Assembly: GCA_014239505.1 (NCBI GenBank)
Contig: JAAZYT010000083.1
Coordinates: 1 to 7,194, forward strand
Reading direction: 5' to 3'
Source: Fidelibacterota bacterium
GTDB taxonomy: Bacteria; Fidelibacterota; Marinisomatia; Marinisomatales; TCS55
Length of the DNA stretch: 7,194 nucleotides
A program made the translations under genes and the position numbers. Under the pieces are notes generated by a model that was not told the origin of the DNA, did no database searches, and saw only the letters and a list, made by a program, of their open reading frames with translations. This document shows, piece by piece, positions 1-5,819 of this stretch (within the stretch, counting starts at the first letter, position 1; each line of letters opens with the position of its first letter).

Positions 1-1583
1 GGATTTTTTAGAAGAGCTCTTGCAATCGCTAAACGTTGTTTTTGACCTCCAGATAAATTGACCCCTCTTTCACCAATCAAAGTATTAAAACCTTCTGGTG
101 ATTTTTCAATAAAATCTAAAGCATTGGCTGCTTCAGCAGCCTGTTTAATAGCATCGTCACTAACATTTGGTTGAGCATATGCTATATTATTTTTAATCGT
201 ATCATTGAACAAAATTACTTCTTGAGTAACTATACCCATATTCCCTCGTATTGAAGCTAAAGTGGCCTTACGAAGGTCATGCCCATCTATTCGAATCGAA
301 CCTGTTGTAACATCGTAGAATCGTGGAATCAAATCTGCTATTGTAGATTTACCCGAACCACTTGGACCAACCATCGCAACAACTTCACCTTTTTTTATAG
401 AAAAAGTTACTTGATCTAAAACAAGACTATCACCATCATTATATTCAAAATGGACTTTGTCAAATTCTATAGAATTTTTAAAAACTTTTAAATCTACAGG
501 GTTTAAGTCTTCAACAATTTCAGGCGGAGTATCTAAAAGTTCAAAAATTCTTTCAGCTGATGCTGCACCAACTTGAATTTTTAAATTAACATTGCTCATC
601 TGCTTTATTGGTCCAAGAATTGAAAATAAAATCACAATAAATCTAATAAAGTCTTCTGCGCTAACACCTTGAGTTGATAAAACTTCTAATCCACCATACC
701 ATAGAAGTACAACACCAATAATAACACCAAAACTTTCAGTTACTGGAGCAGAAATTAAATCTAGACGAGCTCTTTTTAATAAAAGCTTAAAATAATTTTG
801 ACTCTCACCAGTAAACTTTTTCACTTCTTCTTTTTCATTAACAAACGCTTTAACAATGCGAATAGATGTTAATGTTTCTGTTAAAATCTGCATGATTTCT
901 GCAATTTTTTCTTGAGTTCTTCTTGATTTACGCCTAATACTTTTTCCAATACCAATTATAGTAATTCCTGCTAAAGGAATAATTACAATTGCAATCAAGG
1001 CTAGCTTCCAACTAATAATAAAAAGAAGAGTTACAAATGTTAGTATATTTATAGGCTCAACAAATAAGCGTTGAAAGACTACAGCAAGAGCAACTTGAAG
1101 TTGTTCTACATCATTCATCACAATTGAAGTAATTGAACCAGTTTGTTTTTTATGAAAGTAGCCTAATGAAAGAGTTTGAATATGCTTGTATAAGCGGTCT
1201 CGAATATCTTTAACAAGTTTTAATTCTACAATCCTAAGAAGAATATTTTTAATATACAGAAATAAATTTTTTGTAAAGAACACACTTAATAGAGTAATGC
1301 ATAAAACTTTTAAGGAGTTGGCGGGTGTATCACGAAGGATAAGAATATTTGTCCAATATTTCAGTTTTTCATTCATTGTCAATGTTGATTTTGATGCCCA
1401 TTCCATTTGAGACTCTACAATTTTATCAAAATCAGTTAAAACATTGTTAATTAATGAAGCTACAAGCCACATTGAAGTACTATTAAGCAAAACAAAAACA
1501 ATTGCAGATAGTGATGAAATGAGAATATATGGCCAAAAGTGAAATAGTAGTTGAGCCATACGCTTATATATTGAACTTGACAT
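1..1583 (-). CDS. MsbA-type ABC exporter, fused permease and ATPase (C-terminus cut by window edge)
   Basis: This is a half-size ABC exporter: a membrane domain fused to a nucleotide-binding domain, expected to act as a homodimer in the inner membrane and to move lipid or a hydrophobic substrate outward. 527 residues are visible from the ATG at 1583; the frame stays open to base 1. Hydrophobic segments begin at about residues 18-44 and 91-112, separated by a loop of about 40 residues, longer than in E. coli MsbA. In the ATPase domain I see the A-loop tyrosine (Y381), Walker A GPSGSGKST (406-414), a Q-loop VTQE and the signature LSGGQKQR (from residue 510). Walker B and the H-loop lie beyond the edge; roughly 60-80 residues are missing by comparison with the family. 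No clear Shine-Dalgarno precedes the ATG. It is 74 nt downstream of the acetyltransferase gene and may be co-transcribed with it. The family is certain; the substrate (lipid A precursor, another lipid or a drug) cannot be told from sequence alone. Confidence 0.93.
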   Translation of the reverse strand, partial: MSSSIYKRMAQLLFHFWPYILISSLSAIVFVLLNSTSMWLVASLINNVLTDFDKIVESQMEWASKSTLTMNEKLKYWTNILILRDTPANSLKVLCITLLSVFFTKNLFLYIKNILLRIVELKLVKDIRDRLYKHIQTLSLGYFHKKQTGSITSIVMNDVEQLQVALAVVFQRLFVEPINILTFVTLLFIISWKLALIAIVIIPLAGITIIGIGKSIRRKSRRTQEKIAEIMQILTETLTSIRIVKAFVNEKEEVKKFTGESQNYFKLLLKRARLDLISAPVTESFGVIIGVVLLWYGGLEVLSTQGVSAEDFIRFIVILFSILGPIKQMSNVNLKIQVGAASAERIFELLDTPPEIVEDLNPVDLKVFKNSIEFDKVHFEYNDGDSLVLDQVTFSIKKGEVVAMVGPSGSGKSTIADLIPRFYDVTTGSIRIDGHDLRKATLASIRGNMGIVTQEVILFNDTIKNNIAYAQPNVSDDAIKQAAEAANALDFIEKSPEGFNTLIGERGVNLSGGQKQRLAIARALLKN

Positions 1584-1657
1584 TATGCTTATTTATTAAT
1601 GTTTTTGATGATTACAATCACAATAATTTATAGATAATTTAAGAAGGAAATATCTGC

Positions 1658-2089
1658 TTACTTACCATCAAAAATATATATCATTTTTTGGTGTTTTATT
1701 CCAACTTCTTCAAAAAGATTACCCACAGATTTAAAGCCTAACTTCTCATAAAACTTAATAGCAGATTTTTGAGCATATAAATAAATAATTTTTGATTTAT
1801 GCAAATTTTTTAAAATAAATTTTGTCATTTTTTGTCCAATTCCATTAGATCTATATTCACTTAAAACTGCAAATCTTTCTAGTTTTATACCTATTTTAGT
1901 TTCACGCCAACGGGCCGTCCCAACAGGGATATTATCAATATAAGCCAAAACATATGTAGCCAAATCTTCATTATGATCAATTTCCATATGTTCTGGAATA
2001 TTTAATCCTCTAATAAAGACCTCTTTTCTAATAGATAGCACTAATTCTTTTTCTGAGTTACTTTTCACTATCTTTACATTAAAATCCAT
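1658..2089 (-). CDS. GNAT-family N-acetyltransferase, YjcF/ElaA-like
   Basis: A 143-residue single-domain acetyltransferase expected to transfer an acetyl group from acetyl-CoA to an amine; the substrate is unknown. The N-terminal part (residues about 20-38, IRKEVFIRGLNIPEHMEID) matches the pattern of the YjcF/ElaA branch, where a VRxEVFxxEQxVPxExExD-like stretch is typical. PVGTAR (55-60) and ERFAVLSEYRSNGIG (71-85) follow, the latter being motif A with the R80-x-x-G83-x-G85 acetyl-CoA pyrophosphate loop. YAQKSAIKFYEKLGF (104-118) is motif B, with the usual FYxKLGF ending. The length is normal for the family and no part is missing. It is divergent from the GroES-like gene (84-bp spacer) and upstream of the ABC exporter on the same strand. 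No Shine-Dalgarno is visible; the ATG at 2089 is chosen because the conserved core begins about 20 residues later and no longer in-frame start is evident. Family call is firm; function is not. Confidence 0.9.
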   Translation of the reverse strand: MDFNVKIVKSNSEKELVLSIRKEVFIRGLNIPEHMEIDHNEDLATYVLAYIDNIPVGTARWRETKIGIKLERFAVLSEYRSNGIGQKMTKFILKNLHKSKIIYLYAQKSAIKFYEKLGFKSVGNLFEEVGIKHQKMIYIFDGK

Positions 2090-2124
2090 TTGACAAATTT
2101 CGTTCGATTATTTTCTAATTCCAA

Positions 2125-2154
2125 TTGTTTCATCATACTTGTTTAAACTATTAA
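2125..2154 (+). promoter_or_regulatory. weak candidate promoter for the groES-like/hemW pair
   Basis: TTGTTT at 2125-2130 and TATTAA at 2149-2154 are separated by 18 bp and end 19 nt before the GroES-like ATG. This would give a very short leader. The match to the sigma-70 consensus is poor (three of six and four of six), and I see no clean Bacteroidetes-type TTTG/TAnnTTTG pair. The spacer must hold a start for the rightward unit, but this exact placement is tentative. Confidence 0.25.
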
Positions 2155-2173
2155 AAATCAGCTAATTTCTTTT

Positions 2174-2554
2174 ATGAAAAGTAAAAATAAACAAATTCTT
2201 GTAGTTGGTGACCGAGTCTTAATTCGGCCTGATAAAGGTGAAAGAAAATCTAAGGCAGGACTTTACCTCCCTCCAAGTGTAATAGAAAAACAAGAAGTTT
2301 TAAGTGGTATTGTAGTAGAAGTAGGCCCTGGAATTCCTCTAGGAAACCCTGAAGATAACATGGATGAACCTTGGTCAGTAAATGATGGTGGCACAGTTAA
2401 ATACATTCCACCACAGGCCGAAGTTGGTGATATGGCACTTTTTGTAAACAAAGCTTCCATTGAAATTAAAATTGAGAGTGAAGATTATCTCATAATGCCT
2501 CAGTCCGCCATCCTTATTTTAATTAGAGATGATCTTAATAGTCTCACAGACTAG
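2174..2554 (+). CDS. divergent GroES-like co-chaperonin (Cpn10 family)
   Basis: A 126-residue protein with the GroES beta-barrel pattern, longer than the usual 95-100. VGDRVLIRPD (11-20) is the first strand. A lysine/arginine-rich mobile-loop region with AGLYLPP (28-34) follows; canonical GroES has an I-V/L-L tripeptide here that docks on GroEL, and this protein has L-Y-L. SGIVVEVGPG (44-53) and VGDMALF (84-90) align with core strands. YLIMPQSAILILIR (105-118) matches the conserved C-terminal strand (VLIMxExDILAI). Between VGPG and VGD lie about 30 residues, roughly 15 more than in canonical GroES, including DEPW (64-67) and YIPPQA (77-82). I recall similar long GroES-family proteins in Bacteroidetes-like genomes. 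No groEL gene is adjacent; hemW follows after 14 nt, so the two are probably co-transcribed. It could help a chaperonin directly or have a private partner. Fold assignment is firm; co-chaperonin activity is inferred. Confidence 0.85.
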   Translation: MKSKNKQILVVGDRVLIRPDKGERKSKAGLYLPPSVIEKQEVLSGIVVEVGPGIPLGNPEDNMDEPWSVNDGGTVKYIPPQAEVGDMALFVNKASIEIKIESEDYLIMPQSAILILIRDDLNSLTD

Positions 2555-2568
2555 CAAAATAATAATTA

Positions 2569-3699
2569 ATGCATAAATCTGGCATTTACATTCATATGCC
2601 CTTTTGCAAGGTAAAATGTATGTATTGTGACTTTTATTCAGTTGCTGATAAAGATGAAGCTATGCCAATTTTTTTTGATTCTCTTATTAAAGAGATTAAA
2701 ATGTGTCAAATAGAAACTGAAAACTGGACTATTGATACAATCTTTATTGGTGGTGGAACACCGAGTTTAATGAGCCCTGTTCAATTAGAAAGTTTAATTA
2801 AAGAATTAGATATTAATTTTGATCTTAGTAATGTAAAAGAATTTACAATCGAAGTTAATCCAGGTGAAGCTCCGAAGGAAAGGCTGAAATCATTTAAAAG
2901 TCTGGGCGTAAATCGCGTTTCAATGGGAGTGCAATCTTTAAATAAAGATTTACTCAAATTTTTAACTCGAATACATGGAAAAGATGAAGTGTTCAAAACA
3001 TTTGAAGCATTAAGAAAAGTGGGCTTTGATAATATCAATTGCGATTTAATTTTTAACATTCCTAGCCAAACTTTAAAAATTTGGAGACATGACCTAAAAC
3101 AGGTCCTACAACTAGGGCCTGAACATCTTTCTTGTTACTCTTTGACTGTTGAAAAAGGAACTCAACTTTATAATTATGTTAATAGCGGAACAATTCAAAT
3201 GCCCAGCAATGATAATAGTAGCAAACTTTATAGCTATACTCAATCAATAATGAATGATTATGGTTATGAACAATATGAAATTTCTAATTGGTCAAAACCT
3301 AAACTTGAATGCAGACATAATCTTCATTATTGGGAAATTGAACCTTGTTTAGCTTTTGGACCATCAGCGCATGGATTTGATGGTGAATCTCGCTTTTCAA
3401 ATATTAGCAATTTAGATCAATATATTAAAAAAATAGAATTGGGTGAGCATCCACAAGTTCACAAAGAAAAACTATCAAATAAAAATTATACGAACGAATT
3501 AATTGGATTTGGTTTACGAATAAGTAATGGAATTAACCTTGATAAAATTTCAGAAGAACTCAAACATAGTTTTGAAGTATTATTGGAAAAAAATAAAAAT
3601 AAGTGGGATAAATTTATTATTAGAGAAGGTAACCACTTAAGATTAACAGAACAAGGCTATGCTTTTGCTGATGCTGTAGCAATTGATTTATTATTATAA
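2569..3699 (+). CDS. hemW: HemW, heme chaperone / radical SAM protein related to coproporphyrinogen III oxidase
   Basis: A 376-residue radical SAM protein. HemW binds heme and a [4Fe-4S] cluster and is thought to deliver heme to respiratory proteins; it is often misannotated as the oxygen-independent coproporphyrinogen oxidase HemN. The start IYIHMPFC leads into CxxxCxxC at C13, C17 and C20, followed by D21-F22. True HemN has a further cysteine in a CxC arrangement and a longer N-terminus, both missing here, so HemW is the better call. GGGTPS (61-66) is the SAM-contacting glycine motif; EVNPGE, RVSMGVQS and LSCYSLTVEKGTQLY are also family-typical. The C-terminal HemN_C-like region ends RLTEQGYAFADAVAIDLLL. 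Length is normal. The gene follows the GroES-like gene by 14 nt with no recognisable Shine-Dalgarno, consistent with a bicistronic message. Its last 6 nt overlap the end of the convergent xthA gene. Confidence 0.93.
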   Translation: MHKSGIYIHMPFCKVKCMYCDFYSVADKDEAMPIFFDSLIKEIKMCQIETENWTIDTIFIGGGTPSLMSPVQLESLIKELDINFDLSNVKEFTIEVNPGEAPKERLKSFKSLGVNRVSMGVQSLNKDLLKFLTRIHGKDEVFKTFEALRKVGFDNINCDLIFNIPSQTLKIWRHDLKQVLQLGPEHLSCYSLTVEKGTQLYNYVNSGTIQMPSNDNSSKLYSYTQSIMNDYGYEQYEISNWSKPKLECRHNLHYWEIEPCLAFGPSAHGFDGESRFSNISNLDQYIKKIELGEHPQVHKEKLSNKNYTNELIGFGLRISNGINLDKISEELKHSFEVLLEKNKNKWDKFIIREGNHLRLTEQGYAFADAVAIDLLL

Positions 3700-4467
3700 T
3701 CCCCCATCTTTCAATGTTATAGATACAGGGCAATGATCGGACCCCATAATATCATCATGAATATCTGCATCAAGTATCTCATCAATAAAATTTTCATTCA
3801 CAAAAAAATAATCAATGCGCCAACCAACATTGCGAGGCCTAGCTCCTGTACGATATGACCACCAAGAATAACGATTTGGCTCAGGATGAAAATGGCGGAA
3901 TGTATCAACCCAGCCATGAGACTCATATGTATCTAATCTTTCTCTCTCAATAGGCATAAAACCCGAAGTTTTTTCATTTTCTTTTGGTCGTGCTAGATCA
4001 ATAGCATGATGCGCAGTATTCCAATCTCCTGCAACAATAACATTAGCTCCATTATCAACTTGTTCATTAATAATAGGTAGGAGTTCATCATAAAAATCTA
4101 GTTTATATTTTAATCGAATTTCATCTTTCTGTCCGTTTGGAAAGTAAATATTATAAAGGAAAAAATTATCATGTTCAGTTATTAAGACTCTACCTTCTGC
4201 ATCAAAACGATCTAAACCAAGGCCTATCTGTATATTATGAGGCTCCTTTTTACAAAAAGTGGCAACGCTACTATAGCCTTTTTTTTGAGCAGAATGCCAA
4301 TAAGTATAATATCCATGGTCTTCTATTAATGAAGAACTTAATTGTTCAACTTGAGCTTTAGTCTCTTGAATACATACTATTTCTGGCTGTTCTTGATCTA
4401 ACCAATCCAAAAACCCTTTTTTTTCAGCAGCTCTAATTCCATTAACATTCCACGAATATAATTTCAT
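3694..4467 (-). CDS. xthA: exodeoxyribonuclease III (AP endonuclease, ExoIII/Xth family)
   Basis: A 257-residue Mg-dependent DNA repair nuclease expected to cut abasic sites and remove 3' blocking groups in base-excision repair. The full endonuclease/exonuclease/phosphatase active site is visible: N7 in SWNVNGIRA, E35 in CIQETK, Y108 near FPNG, D148-W-N150 in VAGDWNTAHHAIDL, R217-I-D219-Y in the VGWRIDYFFV stretch, and D244-H245 in GSDHCPV. The length fits bacterial ExoIII (about 255-270). GAGGAA at 4471-4476 is a good Shine-Dalgarno 3 nt before the ATG and supports this start, one of the few clear ones in the window. The gene is monocistronic, transcribed away from bolA, and ends in a 6-nt tail-to-tail overlap with hemW. 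A plausible promoter lies at 4540-4567. Confidence 0.95.
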   Translation of the reverse strand: MKLYSWNVNGIRAAEKKGFLDWLDQEQPEIVCIQETKAQVEQLSSSLIEDHGYYTYWHSAQKKGYSSVATFCKKEPHNIQIGLGLDRFDAEGRVLITEHDNFFLYNIYFPNGQKDEIRLKYKLDFYDELLPIINEQVDNGANVIVAGDWNTAHHAIDLARPKENEKTSGFMPIERERLDTYESHGWVDTFRHFHPEPNRYSWWSYRTGARPRNVGWRIDYFFVNENFIDEILDADIHDDIMGSDHCPVSITLKDGGL

Positions 4468-4511
4468 ATTTTCCTCAAATTAAAGGTTTGAAATTGAGAA
4501 AAATTCATGAG

Positions 4512-4534
4512 ATAAGAAAGAATCGTCTTCTTAT
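4512..4534. repeat. imperfect inverted repeat / small stem-loop in the xthA-bolA divergent spacer
   Basis: The arms ATAAGAA (4512-4518) and TTCTTAT (4528-4534) are perfectly complementary. They extend inward by GA/TC (4520-4521 with 4526-4527) across one bulged A, closing on an ATCG loop (4522-4525). If the candidate xthA promoter is right, transcription starts near 4533, so the stem-loop would form the extreme 5' end of the xthA mRNA. As DNA it could instead be an operator shared by the divergent genes. It is AT-rich, so chance remains possible. Confidence 0.45.
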
Positions 4535-4539
4535 AATTT

Positions 4540-4567
4540 AGTATAGAATTTTTTAATATTTTTCCAA
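4540..4567 (-). promoter_or_regulatory. candidate sigma-70-like promoter for xthA
   Basis: On the minus strand, TTGGAA (plus-strand positions 4562-4567) and TATACT (4540-4545) are separated by 16 bp, matching four and five of the six consensus bases. The start would fall near 4533, giving a leader of about 66 nt before the xthA ATG at 4467. The AT-rich background makes false -10 matches common (a TATAAT on the plus strand at 4532-4537 has no -35 partner), so this is moderate evidence only. Confidence 0.38.
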
Positions 4568-4609
4568 TAAACAAGTTGTAATTTTACTTTCTGAATTAAA
4601 CTAATTATT

Positions 4610-4858
4610 ATGGAACCTAACGAATTAAAAGCATTAATAGAAAAAGGCATTCCGGATGCTAAAGTAGAAGTAGTTGACACTACAGGGACAAAAGATCACT
4701 TTAGTGCAGTTGTAATTAGTAAAGCATTTGAAGGCCTATCTTTAGTAGAACAACACCAATCAGTTTACAAAGCAGTAGGAGCATTTATGACCAGAGAAGT
4801 TCATGCACTACAATTAAAAACATACTCGCCCAATAAATGGGCAGAACAAAATTCATAG
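4610..4858 (+). CDS. BolA/IbaG-family protein, [2Fe-2S] partner of monothiol glutaredoxin
   Basis: An 82-residue BolA-fold protein. The family binds a bridging [2Fe-2S] cluster with CGFS glutaredoxins and takes part in iron-sulfur cluster delivery and iron sensing. Visible features are the N-terminal helix with I14-PDAKVEVVD, the DHFSAVVIS strand (H30 after D29), the EQHQSVYKAVG helix (47-57), which matches the family RHRxVYxxL region, and VHALQLKTYSP (64-74). In this last stretch H65 is the invariant histidine that serves as a cluster ligand in BolA-Grx complexes. Length is typical. The short variable loop after D23 (TTGTKDH) has no cysteine. grxD starts 9 nt after the stop, and this pairing is strong contextual support. 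The gene is divergent from xthA; no obvious Shine-Dalgarno precedes the ATG and the promoter is not clear. Confidence 0.93.
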   Translation: MEPNELKALIEKGIPDAKVEVVDTTGTKDHFSAVVISKAFEGLSLVEQHQSVYKAVGAFMTREVHALQLKTYSPNKWAEQNS

Positions 4859-4867
4859 GAAATTATC

Positions 4868-5176
4868 ATGGAATTATCTGAACAAATTAAAAATGACATT
4901 TCTCAAAACCCAATTATTCTTTATATGAAGGGAACTAAAGAAATGCCTATGTGTGGATTCTCAAATCAAGTAGTTCAAATATTAAACCATTATGGTGTTG
5001 AGTATAAAGATATCAACATTTTAGAAGATCCTGAAATTCGAATAAAATTATCAGAAGAGTCAGGATGGCCAACAATTCCTCAACTATTTGTTAAAGGGAA
5101 ATTAATTGGTGGTGCTGATATAGCCATGGAATTACACCAAAAAGGTGAACTCTTAGATATTCTAGATATATCATAA
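4868..5176 (+). CDS. grxD: monothiol glutaredoxin, Grx4/GrxD type (CGFS)
   Basis: A 102-residue single-domain CGFS glutaredoxin. This class is a poor thiol reductase and instead holds a glutathione-ligated [2Fe-2S] cluster at a dimer interface, passing it to targets or to BolA. The sequence shows YMKGTKEMPMCGFS, with K21 contacting glutathione and the cluster cysteine C29 in C29-G-F-S32. WPTIPQ (67-72) carries the cis-proline loop, and GGAD (81-84) is the glutathione-binding GGxD motif. The helix DIAMELHQKGELLDIL closes the fold. Length and motif order are as in E. coli Grx4. AGGA 9 nt before the ATG (4857-4860) overlaps the end of bolA and supports translation from this start within a bolA-grxD operon. 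The stop codon lies inside a 20-bp palindrome. Nothing is missing. Confidence 0.95.
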   Translation: MELSEQIKNDISQNPIILYMKGTKEMPMCGFSNQVVQILNHYGVEYKDINILEDPEIRIKLSEESGWPTIPQLFVKGKLIGGADIAMELHQKGELLDILDIS

Positions 5177-5194
5177 ATCAATTATAATTGATTT
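5175..5194. repeat. 20-bp perfect palindrome over the grxD stop codon
   Basis: The half-site AAATCAATTA (5175-5184) is followed directly by its reverse complement TAATTGATTT (5185-5194), with no spacer. The left end includes the last two bases of the grxD TAA. As RNA it could fold into an AT-only-cored hairpin but no T-run follows, so it is a poor intrinsic terminator. As DNA it has the size and symmetry of a dimeric regulator site. It lies 61 bp before tRNA-Glu. Function is unknown; AT-rich DNA raises the chance of coincidence. Confidence 0.5.
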
Positions 5195-5255
5195 GGTGAT
5201 TTTACTATAGAAACATAACTTTTCCATCGCTTTATTGATAAATAAAATAATCTTT

Positions 5256-5327
5256 GGCCCGTTCGTCTAGTGGTTAGGACTCATGGTTTTCATCCATGCA
5301 ACAGGAGTTCGATTCTCCTACGGGCTA
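5256..5327 (+). tRNA. tRNA-Glu (anticodon UUC)
   Basis: A full cloverleaf can be drawn. The acceptor stem 5256-5262 pairs with 5320-5326 (the first pair is G-U, the other six are Watson-Crick). The D-stem is 5265-5267 with 5278-5280, and the D-loop carries TAGTGGTTA. The anticodon stem is 5282-5286 with 5294-5298, around the loop TTTTCAT with anticodon TTC at 5289-5291. The variable loop is 4 nt, as usual for tRNA-Glu. The T-stem is 5303-5307 with 5315-5319, around TTCGATT. The discriminator is A5327 and CCA is not encoded (CAT follows), so it must be added by nucleotidyltransferase. A TAAAAT at 5243-5248, 7 nt before the mature 5' end, might be the -10 element but has no good -35. An intrinsic terminator begins 6 nt after the gene, so this is probably a one-gene transcript. 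Confidence 0.97.
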
Positions 5328-5332
5328 CATAT

Positions 5333-5360
5333 AAAACCCTGCTGAAAAGCAGGGTTTTTT
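5333..5360 (+). terminator. Rho-independent terminator of tRNA-Glu
   Basis: An 11-bp perfect stem pairs AAAACCCTGCT (5333-5343) with AGCAGGGTTTT (5348-5358) around a GAAA tetraloop (5344-5347, GNRA type), and the T-run reaches 5360. It is the strongest hairpin in the window. The A-run on the 5' side means it could also stop minus-strand transcription. It separates the tRNA from the DUF2231 gene 16 nt downstream. Confidence 0.92.
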
Positions 5361-5376
5361 GTTTTAATTTTATATT

Positions 5377-5814
5377 ATGAACTTTCCATATCATCCTGTT
5401 TTAGTCCATTTTCCAATTGCTTTTTTATTGGGGGCATTCTTTTTACAAGGAGTGCACCTTTATAAATCTAATTGGATTTGTAGGGTTGTAGGAATGTGGC
5501 TTTTAGGTCTTGCTGCCTTTTTTTCTATTTTTGCTGCAATTACAGGGCAATGGGAATTAACAAAAGCTGGAGAGATAGGCTATGATATGAAAGTTTTAGA
5601 AATTATTAATTTACATGAAACTATGGGAAATATTGTAACGTGGGGTTCTACATTAGTTTTTTTTGTTTGGTTAAACGTATTTTTTAAAAATATGGAAGAT
5701 AAACGTATGGATAAATTAGCCTTTGCTTTTCTATTTATTCTTACTTGCTGTGTATTCTTTACTGCTTATCTTGGAGGACAACTTGTATGGATTTATGGGG
5801 TAGGTACACCTTAA
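5377..5814 (+). CDS. DUF2231-family four-helix membrane protein
   Basis: A 145-residue integral membrane protein of unknown function. The N-terminal HPVLVHFPIAF (from H6, with H11) is the hallmark of DUF2231. ITGQWEL (55-61), H80 in HETMGN and a C-terminal YLGGQLVWIYGVG (131-143) also follow the family pattern. Predicted membrane spans are at about residues 9-28, 35-56, 85-103 and 114-133. The conserved histidines near membrane ends could bind a metal or heme, but this is only a guess from their placement. The ATG begins just before the family signature, so the start is probably right although no Shine-Dalgarno is present. The gene starts 16 nt after the tRNA terminator, leaving little room for its own promoter. 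It ends 5 nt from the convergent phosphatase gene. Family is confident; role is unknown. Confidence 0.88.
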   Translation: MNFPYHPVLVHFPIAFLLGAFFLQGVHLYKSNWICRVVGMWLLGLAAFFSIFAAITGQWELTKAGEIGYDMKVLEIINLHETMGNIVTWGSTLVFFVWLNVFFKNMEDKRMDKLAFAFLFILTCCVFFTAYLGGQLVWIYGVGTP

Positions 5815-5819
5815 CTAAT

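Noticed and set aside
1186..1410. 74-codon plus-strand open frame inside the ABC exporter gene
   Set aside because: It is antisense to a clearly conserved membrane domain, has no recognisable protein features and no ribosome site.
2074..2136. A 20-codon upstream frame on the minus strand starting with two ATGs and overlapping the start of the acetyltransferase gene
   Set aside because: It has no Shine-Dalgarno, no leader-peptide features such as a run of one amino acid, and is of a length expected by chance in AT-rich DNA.
2569..3699. Annotation of this gene as oxygen-independent coproporphyrinogen III oxidase (HemN)
   Set aside because: The cysteine motif ends C-D-F rather than C-x-C and the N-terminal extension of HemN is missing, so HemW fits better.
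4137..4361. 74-codon plus-strand open frame antisense to xthA
   Set aside because: The opposite strand encodes the intact ExoIII active site; the antisense product looks like a random translation.
4532..4537. Perfect TATAAT on the plus strand as a bolA promoter
   Set aside because: No -35-like hexamer lies 16-18 bp upstream, and it sits inside the inverted repeat; a lone -10 match is common in AT-rich sequence.
5256..5376. tRNA gene as an integration site for a mobile element
   Set aside because: There is no integrase gene and no repeat of the tRNA 3' end elsewhere in the window; the genes on both sides are ordinary chromosomal ones.
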